A DNA stretch of 64,000 bases. Origin: Callorhinus ursinus. Lineage: Eukaryota; Chordata; Mammalia; Carnivora; Otariidae. The notes under the pieces are model-generated. The model was not told the DNA's origin. It did no database searches and saw nothing but the letters and a program-made list of their open reading frames with translations. Shown piece by piece: positions 43,495 to 53,600 of the stretch. The DNA lies in the NCBI RefSeq assembly GCF_003265705.1, contig NW_020312828.1:54293137-54357136 (forward strand), written 5' to 3'. A program made the position numbers and the translations under genes. The first letter of the stretch is position 1; each line of letters opens with the position of its first letter.

Positions 43495-43572
43495 GGTAGT
43501 AGTAGTAGTACTAGTACTACTACTACTACCCCTACTACTATCACTACTACTACTGGTAGTACTACTAGTAGT
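43495..43572. repeat. (GTA)/(TAC) inverted trinucleotide repeat with 36-bp perfect palindrome
   Basis: 43495-43530 reads the same on both strands: GTAGTA... turning at ctag (43511-43514) into ...TACTAC. A second, less perfect arm with the small palindrome actactagtagt follows to 43572. It can fold as a hairpin or cruciform. Confidence 0.95.
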
Positions 43573-43599
43573 GAGCAGTTAGCAGCAGCTGCGGTAACA

Positions 43600-43770
43600 G
43601 CTATTAATCTGTGTATGTTTGCTGTGTGCCAGGCTCTGCCCTAAGAGCTTTGAAAGGGTTAGCCATCCTATGAAGTAGGCGCTGTTATGGTCATTTTACT
43701 GATAAGGAAGCTGAGCTTTAGAGATGAAATAATGTATCCAAAGTTACATAGAATCATTTTAGAGCAAGAG
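43600..43770 (-). mobile_element. MIR
   Basis: ctgtgtgccaggctctgccc, ctatgaagtaggcgctgtta and gataaggaagctgagcttta follow the reversed MIR core. Confidence 0.65.
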
Positions 43771-43890
43771 TTATAAACATTCTCTTCCTTCCCCTCTTGG
43801 GGATAAACAAGGTTAATGACTAGAAATGTGGTACAGATTTGGAGTGCACGGGTGGGTGGATACTAGAACGTAAGCGGGTAGAAGGAGGCT

Positions 43891-43903
43891 GGTCAGGGTG
43901 ACA
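43891..43903 (+). promoter_or_regulatory. Estrogen-response-element-like site upstream of EBAG9
   Basis: ggtcagggtgaca matches GGTCAnnnTGACC at all but the last base. EBAG9 is known as an estrogen-responsive gene. The site is ~0.8-1 kb upstream of the likely first exon. Confidence 0.45.
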
Positions 43904-44560
43904 GGACAAGACAGTTGTAGCGAAAAAGGTAGAAAAACATGAACTGCTTTCAGCCTCTCACCATGCAACAGTGGAGCCGATAGTTTAAGAGCCCCTCGCC
44001 CATAAGCAAAGAACCTTGGCCTTTTCATAGCATACGGGATAAAAAGAAGACAAAAAGTAAGAGACTTCAAAGGGAGAACCATAGAAAAAGAAAACCTTAG
44101 TTTGGGAGAATGGCTAGCCTGCGAGGCAAGGGAGGAACAAATGCAGGGACAAGGTTAAGTTCCGTTTTTTAACCTCTAAAGGAAATTCAATCAAAGTTAC
44201 TTGGAGGAGGCAAAGTCCTGTATTAAACTCAACGTTTCGCACCCCTAAAGTGGAGGAATGATTGAGATCTGGCCTCCCGACAGCCAAATCACCCTGAGAA
44301 AGCCGCAGCTCCCTCAATTTGGCAACCTAAACACTGCTTTCCCTTGGTCCCATCAGGCAGGGGGAGTCTGTGGGTCGAACGAAAAGGGGCATGGTTGGCG
44401 CGGAGGTACTCTGCACTGAAAGTAGGGCAACACGGAAGGAGCCCATGCACTGTGCAGCAGAACAGCCTGTACAGCCCGCAATGGTCATAAAACACCAACC
44501 CCTGACCGAGCCTCCGCCACAGCCACGCCGGCCGCCGCTCGGCCCGCCCCCCAGGCGCTC

Positions 44561-44636
44561 ATTGGCTTAGCCCAGTCGCCGGACCCTCAGACTCTCGTCT
44601 ATTGGACCAGACAGGATCTGGGCGGGGTGCGGAAGT
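44561..44636 (+). promoter_or_regulatory. EBAG9: EBAG9 core promoter: two CCAAT boxes, GC box, ETS site
   Basis: Inverted CCAAT boxes (attgg) at 44561-44565 and 44601-44605 are 40 bp apart, typical NF-Y spacing. A GC box (ggcgggg, 44621-44627) and a ggaagt ETS core (44631-44636) follow. A second GC box is at 44713-44719. Transcription probably starts downstream of these. Confidence 0.6.
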
Positions 44637-44699
44637 GAGGGCCTGGAGACCACCGAGAACCGCCTTCCAGGAGGGCGAAGTGGGAGGGGTTGGGGGAGG

Positions 44700-44915
44700 G
44701 TTTCCCGAGGAGGGGGCGGCCATGGCAGCTGCGCGGAGGCAACGGCGGCTGCGACGGAGCGCGCGCCCGGCTTTGAATGAGCGGGGCTGGGACTGAACGG
44801 GCGGAGCGCGAGTTCGAAGAAGCGACCGGCAGTGCGCGTGCGCGCGCCTTGTGTGCGCGCGCGGCCCGCGGCAGCTCGGAGCCTCCGCCGGGCGGGCGGG
44901 GAGGGGGAGGGGCAG
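44700..44915 (+). other. EBAG9: EBAG9 exon 1 (non-coding 5'UTR exon), 5' end approximate
   Basis: Ends at the strong donor ggcag|gtgagt after 44915. The start is estimated from the promoter elements and could lie anywhere from ~44640 to ~44850. An NRF1-like tgcgcgtgcgcgcgc lies at 44833-44847. The exon may carry upstream ATGs at 44722 (strong context) and 44777 (weak). Confidence 0.65.
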
Positions 44916-45126
44916 GTGAGTGTGTGCGACTCGCGCGTGCCCGCGAGGGGCTTTCCTCCCCCCTTGCCCCCCAAACCCAACCTGGTCCTTGGGTGGGGTG
45001 GGGGTCTTCTGCTTTTGCCTGGTTAGCCCTCCTCTTCGCCTCGCACTTCCCGCCCTCCCACCTTTTCGTCTCTCCACCGGGTTTCTCCCTTCCACGGCCG
45101 CCTGCCACTCTGGGGTACTGTTTCCG

Positions 45127-45139
45127 GGTCGGAGTGACC
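45127..45139 (+). promoter_or_regulatory. Estrogen-response-element-like site in EBAG9 intron 1
   Basis: ggtcggagtgacc matches GGTCAnnnTGACC with one change (A to G at position 5). It lies inside the CpG island, 212 bp after the exon 1 donor. Confidence 0.45.
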
Positions 45140-46318
45140 TCTGGGGTGAAGGAACTGCGACTGGGAGCGGGCCCCGAGCGCGCAGCCCTCACCATGCCGC
45201 GCTCACGCGTGGGAGACACGCCTGCGGGACGCGGGCGCAGGAACCATCCAGTCCCGGAATGGGCCTCCAGCAGGGAAATTTGCTCGTCCTTCCTGCCCCC
45301 CCCCTCTACAGGCCTTGTTGCTTCCCAGATTTTTCCAAAATCCAAATCCCAACCTACCCTGCACCCACCTCCAGCGGTTTAGAGCGTTTCACAGAGCGCC
45401 GAGTGCATGGCGTCGGATTGTGCAACCTGAAAATGCTCTTGTCTTTTTTTCTCATCTGTACAGTGGGTATGATTTTTTTTTCATCATCCAATTTCAGGTG
45501 GGTAATCAGAAGTTAAAGCATTTTAGTTATGGAACTCTTGCCTTTTGAGTCATTCAGGAGACCTTAACTCTGCCCTCGTAAGAGTTGGTGTCACATATTT
45601 GAGGGCCTGACTTTGAGTGGCCAGAGATGGTGCAGTCCACTTTACAACCCGCTCCCACATTGTACATTTAGTTCCCTTTCTCCTTGGTTTTTCACATAAG
45701 TGAGTTCAGGTAAATTTTATTTTTGGAGACTTGCGATAGTCCTTAATCAGCTTGAGAGTTACAAACAATTTGAGGCTGTTCTGTATTGTACTAAGTCACA
45801 TGGTTTTTAAAATTTTGGTACTGAAAAATTTCAGACATATTTTTAGAATTACAGCAATTGAAGACTGACTTACTCTAGTGTGTACTAAAAGATTTTGGCG
45901 TGGCTTGTTTAACAAATTGTGATACAGTGACTACTGAAAGGGTCTCGCCCGCAGTTTACGGGGAATTTCAAGAAAGAAAGATATACTTAATCTTGCAGCT
46001 TCTAACGCAGTGTATTTTAAAATTGTAGGTGAATCTTCCTCACTTGACCTAGCTGAGTTCTCATTCCTGTTGATTTCCTAGAGAGGTCATTTCTCCAAAA
46101 GCCTTGAGAATAGGTTGCTTCATAATTCTGATCCTTTTCCTGCTGTATCTCAAGTTTTTGTATTTTCCACCTAATTTTAAAGGAAATTTTAATTTGAAAA
46201 TTAGGTTATATTAGCAATTCTCAGTTTTAGAAAGTATTTTTAAGTAACCAAAGTGCAAAGTAGCCTAAGATGCCCACTTAAATTGGCTACCTAGAGAGCA
46301 TTTCAAAAATCAAACTGA

Positions 46319-46508
46319 GGGGGCGCTTGGGTGGCTCAGTTGTTAAGCGTCTGCCTTCAGCTCCAGTCATGATCCCGGGATCCAGCCCCGCATCGGATTC
46401 CCTGCTGGGCGCGAAGCCTGCTTCTCCCTCTCCCACTCCTCCTGCATGTGTTCCTTCTCTCGCTGTGTCTCTCTGTCAAATAAATAAATAAAATCTTAAA
46501 AAAAAAAA
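46319..46508 (+). mobile_element. SINEC, plus strand
   Basis: Head gggggcgcttgggtggctca, tail ctctgtcaaataaataaata then poly(A). Confidence 0.93.
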
Positions 46509-46554
46509 TGAGGCAATGAGTATAAAATTAAAAGGTTTATCAAACGGGATATGG

Positions 46555-46752
46555 TGTGAGGAGAGCCTAGGCTTTGGGGTCAGTCTTTTTAAATCGTGGG
46601 TGAGTAAATCCTCTGGAGCCTGTCAGCCACATGTGTTAAATGGGTATAGTGGAATTTACCTCCTTTGTCCTTAGAGGATTCCAGTGATATGATAGAAGAT
46701 ACATTGTCTAGAACTATGTTTTGAACATACTGAGTGCTCAAGGAACATTAAT
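46555..46752 (+). mobile_element. MIR
   Basis: taggctttggggtcagtctt, a gtgagtaaatcctctggagc block and tactgagtgctcaaggaaca fit the MIR consensus order. Confidence 0.5.
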
Positions 46753-47159
46753 TTCCCTTCAACAAATAGTTGAGTACCTGCTGTGTGCTTGGCATTGGCT
46801 AAGACCTAGAAATACCAAACTGAGCAAGACTGATTGGGGCCCTGTCTCCTCAGTCCTTTGCATTGTCACTAGCCTGTGACAACTGAGCAACAAACACTGG
46901 GTTTCTCTGTATTGGGTTAGTAGTTTTTCCCATTACCCAGGGTAGCATCTGTTAGATAGTAGGTGCTAAATATATGTTTGTTGAATTGAATTGGAACATT
47001 AAGTAACTGTGGCTCCTAAAGAATATTCCAGCCTGCAAATCAATGTAATTGATAAAATAAAAAGTTCTGATAGTTAACTTGATTGCATTTTCCCCATTTC
47101 ATTGCAACCGGCTGGAAAATTTAGTCTGGAAATTATAATATCATCACTGAATTGGTAAG

Positions 47160-47385
47160 AATGTTTATTGTTAGTGAGATGTTCTTGGCTTTTGAATTAA
47201 ATAGACCTAGGTTTAAATCTGAGTCATTGGTTGTAGGAGCATGGAAACGTGTGCTTACTCTCTGTGCTTCAGTTCTATGAAATGAGAGCAGTAGTATCTA
47301 TGTCATAAGATGGTTTTATGGGTTAAGAGACATAATTTTTAGATCATGCTTAGCATATAGGAGTTGGTCAACGAATATTAGATCC
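47160..47385 (+). mobile_element. MIR
   Basis: ttcttggcttttgaattaaa, agacctaggtttaaatctga, tgcttcagttctatgaaatg and cttagcatataggagttggt follow the MIR order. Confidence 0.65.
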
Positions 47386-48116
47386 TTTTGATAATTACAA
47401 AAGCAGATTTTCTGAAGAATGAGGATATTCTTAATTGCTACGAAGAGAATTCTATTCTCTTGTCAATAATAGTCCCGTTTTCTGTTTTTCTGTTGGACAA
47501 AATTTTAAATTTTGTTTCCGGTTACCATTGAAGTCATTCAAGTTGACAAATACTGAACAATGACATACAATAATATTTTTGGCAAGGTGGTGACAGTGGT
47601 TACCAAGGCTCTATATGAAATTTATTTTCAACTCTGCATTCATGTATGTATCCTGAGACCCACTCCTCTCCCCAGTCCTTAAATATTAAATGTCTTCTCC
47701 CTTCAAAACTTACTGATTATTTCCTCAGTTCTGTCCCCTTTCCCCCCAAGTGCCACATTCCATACAATCTCTTTTCTAGCTATCTTATTTTGTTTATAAT
47801 TTTTATAAAAATTTAGCCTGAATTTTCATATAGGGAAGTTTGCCTTCTTTTGGTTAAGAGTTTTATTCTTGACAAATCAGCTTTAAAATGGAACTTTTAT
47901 TCATCATCTTAACTGTCAGGTCGTTCTAGTCATAATGAAGTAGTTAAACCTTTCAGGTGTTACTTTGCAACGGGTAACTGGAGGTACGAGATAAACAAGA
48001 TCCTCTGGGGAAGGATTGTACGGGGCAGATAAGGTATATAGAAATAACTATAGTACGAAGTAGAGAATGTAAGTGTGGTAAGAGAAAAATACTGGAATTA
48101 AGAAGACTTTATAATA

Positions 48117-48324
48117 GGGGCACAGGCACCTGGGTGACTTAGTCGATTAAGCGTCTGACTCTTAGTTTCGGCTCAGGTCAAGATCTCATGCATGGGTTCT
48201 AGGATCAAGCCCTGCACAGGGCTCTGTGGTCAGTGGGGGCTCTGCTTGAAGATTCTCTCCCTCTGCCCCTCCCCACACTCATTCTCTCTCTCTTTCTCAA
48301 ATAAATCAATCTTAAAAAAAAAGG
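48117..48324 (+). mobile_element. SINEC, plus strand
   Basis: Head has an extra caca (ggggcacaggcacctgggtg). CT tail and poly(A); flanks share tttataat (48107-48114 and 48326-48333). Confidence 0.92.
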
Positions 48325-49316
48325 TTTTATAATACCCCAGCAAGAAGTAATAAAGGCTTATGCTAGGAAGATTGCAGTGGAAATAGGGAAGACTATAGGC
48401 AGTATTAGGAAATGGAGTAAGGCCTTTGGGCAGTTTGGACATACAGGGCTAAGAGAAAGGAGAAGTCAAAATTGTTGCATTTTTTTAAACCTAGTAAACC
48501 ACTAATTGGTTTCTTTTTTTTTTGTCAGAAGTATTTAAGTTACTTGAATAGTGAAATTCTTAAAATTTTTTTGGTTCATACTCTTAGAGTCACTGTTCTT
48601 TCCATCCTTGCAATTAGTATGTCAACTCCAAATATAGGCATTCAGTAAATCATTGAGCTCATGTGGAGATACAACCTCAATGTATGGGCATTGCTAAGGG
48701 AGCCTTTTGGAACTTTTGTTACTGTGAAGAGTCTGCTTGGCCTTTCTACATTTGTAATTCTAGAAATAAAAAGAGCTAGCTGTGTGTTTTGCCCTTCTTT
48801 GAAGGGAATGGCAGTAGTGGCTCTACAGAATAATTAGGATCAGGTATCACAAGAGTTAACTGTGTTTCCTTGCTTTCTGTTTTTGTTTTGTTTTTATATT
48901 TTTGTTTTGAACTTTTATATAAGGCATAACCTACAAATAGTATATGTAGTATACTGGTGTTGCTATTACTCAGACTGAAGCATAGAACTATATGCCTATA
49001 GATATAGGCATAAAGTTGTTTGTAATACTTTCTCAATACCCTTTTAATATCTGCAGACTCTGGTAATGTCACCTCTTATTTATGATATTGGCATAATTCT
49101 GTTATTAGGGACTTACATATTTTGGATTATTATGTGCTTTTGATTTACTGACCCTTTTATCATTATGAAAGGACCATTTTTATGCCTGCTAATAATATTT
49201 TCTCTGAAATCTATTCTTTGACATTGAAATAGTCACTTCAACTTCTTTTTGATTAGTGTTAGCATGGTGTATTTTCCCTATTCTTGTCCCATCTGTTTTT
49301 TGTTCCCCTTTACCTT

Positions 49317-49417
49317 GTTTTCTGTTCTCCCCTGCTTTTTTCTGTTTTTTTTTTTTTTTTTTTTTACCTTTTTTTCTGTTCTCCCCTGTTTTTTTCTGTT
49401 TTTTTTTTTTTTTTTGG
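49317..49417 (+). repeat. Tandemly duplicated T-rich block
   Basis: A ttttctgttctcccctg + ttttttctg + poly(T) unit of about 50 bp occurs twice in a row. Reading frames through it are low-complexity Phe and Cys runs, not proteins. Confidence 0.85.
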
Positions 49418-49604
49418 CTCCCTTTTCTGTTGACTATATTTTGTCTCCTTTGTAGTCTTATTAGTTTAACTGGAACTTGCTCCTTAGAGAATATGATTTA
49501 ATTGATTTACTGGGGTTAGACCCAGGTATCATTTCTTTAAAGGATCCCCAGATATGTGAACCACTGGACTAGATGATCTCTATTGTTACTTTCAAGTTAG
49601 TAGC

Positions 49605-49690
49605 TATGTGACTTTGGGCAAGTTATTTGACCTCTCTTAATTTAATTTCCTCATCTCTAAAATGAGCATAATAAAATGTATCTATCTAAA
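49605..49690 (+). mobile_element. MIR fragment
   Basis: agctatgtgactttgggcaa, gttatttgacctctcttaat and tcatctctaaaatgagcata are the MIR core. Confidence 0.7.
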
Positions 49691-49916
49691 AGTTAAAGAT
49701 GTTTAAAAATATTTTGAATTGTACTATTATGTTCATGTGGTTCAAACTTCAAAAGGTACAAAAGATTCAATATATACTATTTTATGCTTTTTTGATTTTT
49801 TAGTAGAAAATAATCCATAAATAGGTAATTGAAATTCAGTTAAAAAATATTCTGAGAATATTTCAAAAAGGCTTTTTTCCTCTCATCTATTGAAAACTTA
49901 AAAATCTTGTTTCTTG

Positions 49917-50108
49917 GGGGCACCTGGGTGGCTTAGTCATTAAGCATCTGCCTTCGGCTCAGGTCATGGTCCCAGGGTCCTGGGATCGAGCACTGCATTG
50001 GGCTCCCTGCTCCATGGGAAGCCTGCTTCTCCCTCTCCCACTCCCCCTGCTTGTGTTCCCTCTCTCTCTGTGTCTCTCTCTGTCAAATAAATAAATAAAA
50101 TCTTAAAA
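49917..50108 (+). mobile_element. SINEC, plus strand
   Basis: Head ggggcacctgggtggcttag. Perfect 17-bp target duplications aaaaatcttgtttcttg at 49900-49916 and 50109-50125. Confidence 0.96.
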
Positions 50109-50170
50109 AAAAATCTTGTTTCTTGAATTGTCGGTATAATTTACATTTTAATTTTAAAATTTACTGTGTA

Positions 50171-50383
50171 TGGGGCGCCTGGGTGACTCAGTTGGTTGAG
50201 TGCCTGACTCTTGATTTTGGCTCAGGTAGTGATGTCAGGGTTGTGAGATCAAGCCTTGCATTGGGCTCCATGCATAGCACAGAGTCTGCTTGAGATTCTT
50301 TCTCTCCCTCTGCCTCTCCCTGCCCCCTTGTCGCATGTGCTCTCGCTCTCTCAAATAAACAAAAGCCTTAAAATAAAATAAAA
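50171..50383 (+). mobile_element. SINEC, plus strand
   Basis: Head ggggcgcctgggtgactcag, tail with (AAAAT)n. 15-bp duplications taaaatttactgtgt at 50155-50169 and 50384-50398. Its end is 150 bp from the EBAG9 start-codon exon. Confidence 0.95.
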
Positions 50384-50536
50384 TAAAATTTACTGTGTTA
50401 TATTTGTGGTTTCTGAAGAAAAGTAAAAAATGTCTGATTTTCAGAGCTCATAATAGGACCTTTCAGCTTGACTTGAGAATGGGAATATAGCTTATGAAAT
50501 CAGCTAAGTGCATTTATTTTTATGCTTTTTCCACAG

Positions 50537-50634
50537 GTTTTGATTTCGACCATGGCTATCACACAGTTTCGGTTATTTAAAGTTTGCACTTGCCTCGCTA
50601 CAGTATTCTCATTTCTAAAGAGATTAATATGCAG
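50537..50634 (+). CDS. EBAG9: EBAG9 exon 2 (start-codon exon; coding from 50552)
   Basis: Acceptor tttttccacag, donor tgcag|gtaaac. Fifteen 5'UTR bases precede ATG at 50552. Encodes MAITQFRLFKVCTCLATVFS then FLKRLIC and two bases of Arg28: the membrane anchor. Confidence 0.96.
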
Positions 50635-53600
50635 GTAAACAAATTTTATGTTCAAATTGACTTGTTCATTCTTCTTGCTGGTTTTGGATGCCTTCATAAT
50701 TACAAAAAGGCAGGGCAGACTATACTTAAGCTAAATAACTTGATTATAGTATTCATTCGTTACTGTCTGGTATTTTTTTTATTATTTTCTGTACTTCAGA
50801 TCTAGAAAGTAAGTTTTACTTCTTTTCATTCTTTCAAATTCTTACATCTTTAATTAAAATCATATTCTTATTCCTATAGAATTTCAGAAAAAAGCAGACC
50901 AATTTTCATTGTAATAAGACAGTTTTTATGTACATAATTATTTCATTAACAGAATGTTTTAAGATGGTTAGGTGGAATTAGGAATAAGTATTTCTTTATA
51001 TACTATAATATGAATGTTGTTTTTGTATTTAAAAAAAAACTTAAACGGAAAAACCCCACACAAAATAGATTTTTGTTTTTGGTCTCTTAAATAATATTCC
51101 AGAATGTGGAATGTGGACTGTTTAGTCCTAGTCAGATAAGTCATTCTACTTCAGTAAGTCATCCAAAGATTGGAATTCCTTCTATTTTGTCACACAGATA
51201 TACCGTAGAGCTATAGTTCTGTAGTTCTATACTGTACCCTAGAACTATGTGCAGAGGCACTTCAGGGCTTCACATTAAACTCACAGGGGTATCATCAGGA
51301 TTTTTTTTAATTTCTAGCAAAACACAGTGAATGGGATAGTCAATATCTGTTAAACGCTGGACAAACTACTAGCTCAAGGTAGTTCACATTTGTAACATTA
51401 GATAGTGCAGCATTACTTTTGCAGATATTCTCGAATGTTTGAGATAAGTTTTTGTTTACTTGTATTTTTAGTGACCTGTCTTTGCAAAGTTAAGATTTAG
51501 GTTGTAACTAAAGCAAGTACTGAACCTAAAATTAATATGGAACAGAAAATGAGGACGGTAGTATCCAATCTGATTTCGAGTTTTGAGAAGCTGTGCAGTA
51601 TCCAGTAGCCCCACACATATGTTCCATTAGTGATTGTGGTTCTTTAAGAATGAAATCAAAATACAATTTTTCTTTATATGTAGTATTTTTGCAAATGGCT
51701 GCTGTGTAGTTAGGACATAAATAAGTATTAAATTGTTTGGGTCTAACAACGTAATCAATGGAACTGTTAGGTATTTGTTTTGGCCAGGAGTACTGTGAAA
51801 AAAAAAAAGTACTGACACACAGAGGAGGGTATAATAAAAGAGGAAGTAGAAGGCTGTCAGCTCTTTTTTTTAGCGGACTTGATTTAGAAGTTGCACACAA
51901 CACTTCTATTCTCAAGCTTACTGTCTAGAGCTTAAACATATGCTAAGGATCATATGACCACCTAGCTTCAAAGGAGGCCAGGAAATATATTCTCTGGCTA
52001 AGTGGCCATTTATAACTATTAAAACTCTATCTCTCATTCTCTCTCTCTTAAATAAATAAAATCTTAAAAAAAAAACCCTCTGAGGATTAAGGACATTTAT
52101 TGTTAGAAGTAGAGTGATTTGGGATTTTTTAAAAAATAGGTCCATAGTATGGCAAAGGAAATGAGTGGATGAAATAGAGTGCAGATGATCACTGGAGGAA
52201 GAAAGGTCAAGAAAGAAATGGAAAATTTTGGTGACTATAGAACTTACCCAGGAAGAAGACCGGGTTTGGGAAGTAGGGAAAATAGTGAACTAAGTGCTCA
52301 GATCATCAGAGCGTGAGGAGGAATGGCCAGAAATTCACCAAGTAAAGTAGGGTAAGACTAGGTATTAATTCCCAGAAGGTTAACAGCAGATAAATTATGG
52401 GTGTTTTTCTCTTTACATATGTATTTTCTAAAACTAAAATACTTTTAGTAAAAGAATGCATTTGATTTAAAAAATATTAAGGACAGTTGTTGCCACTATA
52501 AATTTCACAATAATTTATTTAGGATTGATTGTATGTTCACTTTTAAAGAAAACTGACTTGTTAGAATAAGCTTTTCTTACGTGTCAGAAGGAACCTAGAT
52601 CCTGTGTTCTAAAAGTAGCAGGTCCACATCATAAATTTTGTAGTAGACTGTGTTTTCTATTTATCCTTTAAACAAAATATGATTTCTAATCTTGTAAAAA
52701 TACTAACTTTACCAGTTTGCTCTAAGTAGATGTTGTATAGATTATTTGAAATGAAGTAAGTGATTAATATTTATAATAGCTACCCTTTTTTTTTTTTTAG
52801 TATATACTGGGCACTTAGTGTCTAGCTGCTTTAAATATGTTATTTAGTTAAATCTTTATAACAAACCTACAAAAGTAGGTTTGAATACCTACATTTTGCA
52901 AATGAGGATATTGAAGCTGAGAGGCCTGTTGATTCTAACTAGACTCATAATTAATAGAAGTAACATTTAAAACTATGGTTTACATAGTTTCCATAGCCCA
53001 TGCTTTTAGCAATTGAGTTATGATACCTATTTTGTTTAATATAGTGCTTCTCCTACTAATCCTTATCAATTACAGTTTAGTTCAACCCAGTGATTTTCAG
53101 ACTTTTAATAGTTTGATAGGTAATCTTACCAAAAAACCAAATCAGTAAAACAAACAAAAGCCAAGCCATCCTGGTTAAAACGGCATAGGTGGGGGCGCCT
53201 GGGTGGCTCAGTTGGCTGAGCATCCAACTCTTGGTTTGTCTCAGGTCATGACCTCATGGGTCATGGGACCAAGCTCCATGGGGAGTCTGCTTGAAGATTC
53301 TCCCCCTCTACTCCTCCCCCTGCTGTTGTGCATGGGTGTGTTCTGTCTCTCTCTCTCTCAAATAATCTTAAAAAAAAACCCAAAAAACAAACAAAAAAAA
53401 CCACACACACACACAAAAAGGGATAGGTGTCCCAGATCTTCACCAACAGAGCGTTTGAAGGAATATGGTTTGAAATTACTTTGCATTTTTGTTTTTGTTT
53501 TTGTCTTTATATGCCTCCTGAGTTTATCTATAATTGTGAGTCCTAAGCCAAAAGCAGTTTTGTTGTCCTGTCCAAGATTTTAAACACATTTAAAAGATAC

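Larger units (their letters stand above)
38593..44399. other. Intergenic region between PKHD1L1 and EBAG9
   Basis: No exon-like segment of either gene and no other gene was recognised. Named contents are a SINE (41746-41941), MIR traces (41335-41480, 43600-43770), an X-box (40318), a palindrome (43495-43530) and an ERE-like site (43891). The rest is unassigned. Confidence 0.55.
44400..45280. promoter_or_regulatory. EBAG9: CpG island of the EBAG9 promoter
   Basis: Abrupt rise in GC and CpG density against AT-rich flanks, spanning promoter, exon 1 and the start of intron 1. Densest at 44520-44910 (runs of gcgcgc, ggcggg). No TATA box is evident, which fits a housekeeping-type promoter. Confidence 0.9.
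44916..50536 (+). other. EBAG9: EBAG9 intron 1
   Basis: 5,621 bp from gtgagt to tttttccacag. It contains SINEs at 46319, 48117, 49917 and 50171, MIRs at ~46555, ~47160 and ~49605, and a duplicated T-rich block at 49317-49417. 45300-46300 holds no recognised element. Confidence 0.8.

Noticed and set aside
44599..45345. 248-residue open frame on the minus strand across the EBAG9 CpG island
   Set aside because: GC-rich DNA has few stops. The frame is Pro/Arg/Ala-rich with no recognisable domain, and the strand is antisense to a well-supported first exon.
44777..45516. Plus-strand frames of ~200 residues in the CpG island (44777-45382 and 44920-45516)
   Set aside because: They read through the exon 1 donor at 44915, have low-complexity composition and resemble no protein. 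Only the spliced uORF part is kept as a finding.
49249..49501. Phe- and Cys-rich frames
   Set aside because: They translate poly(T) and the duplicated T-rich block.
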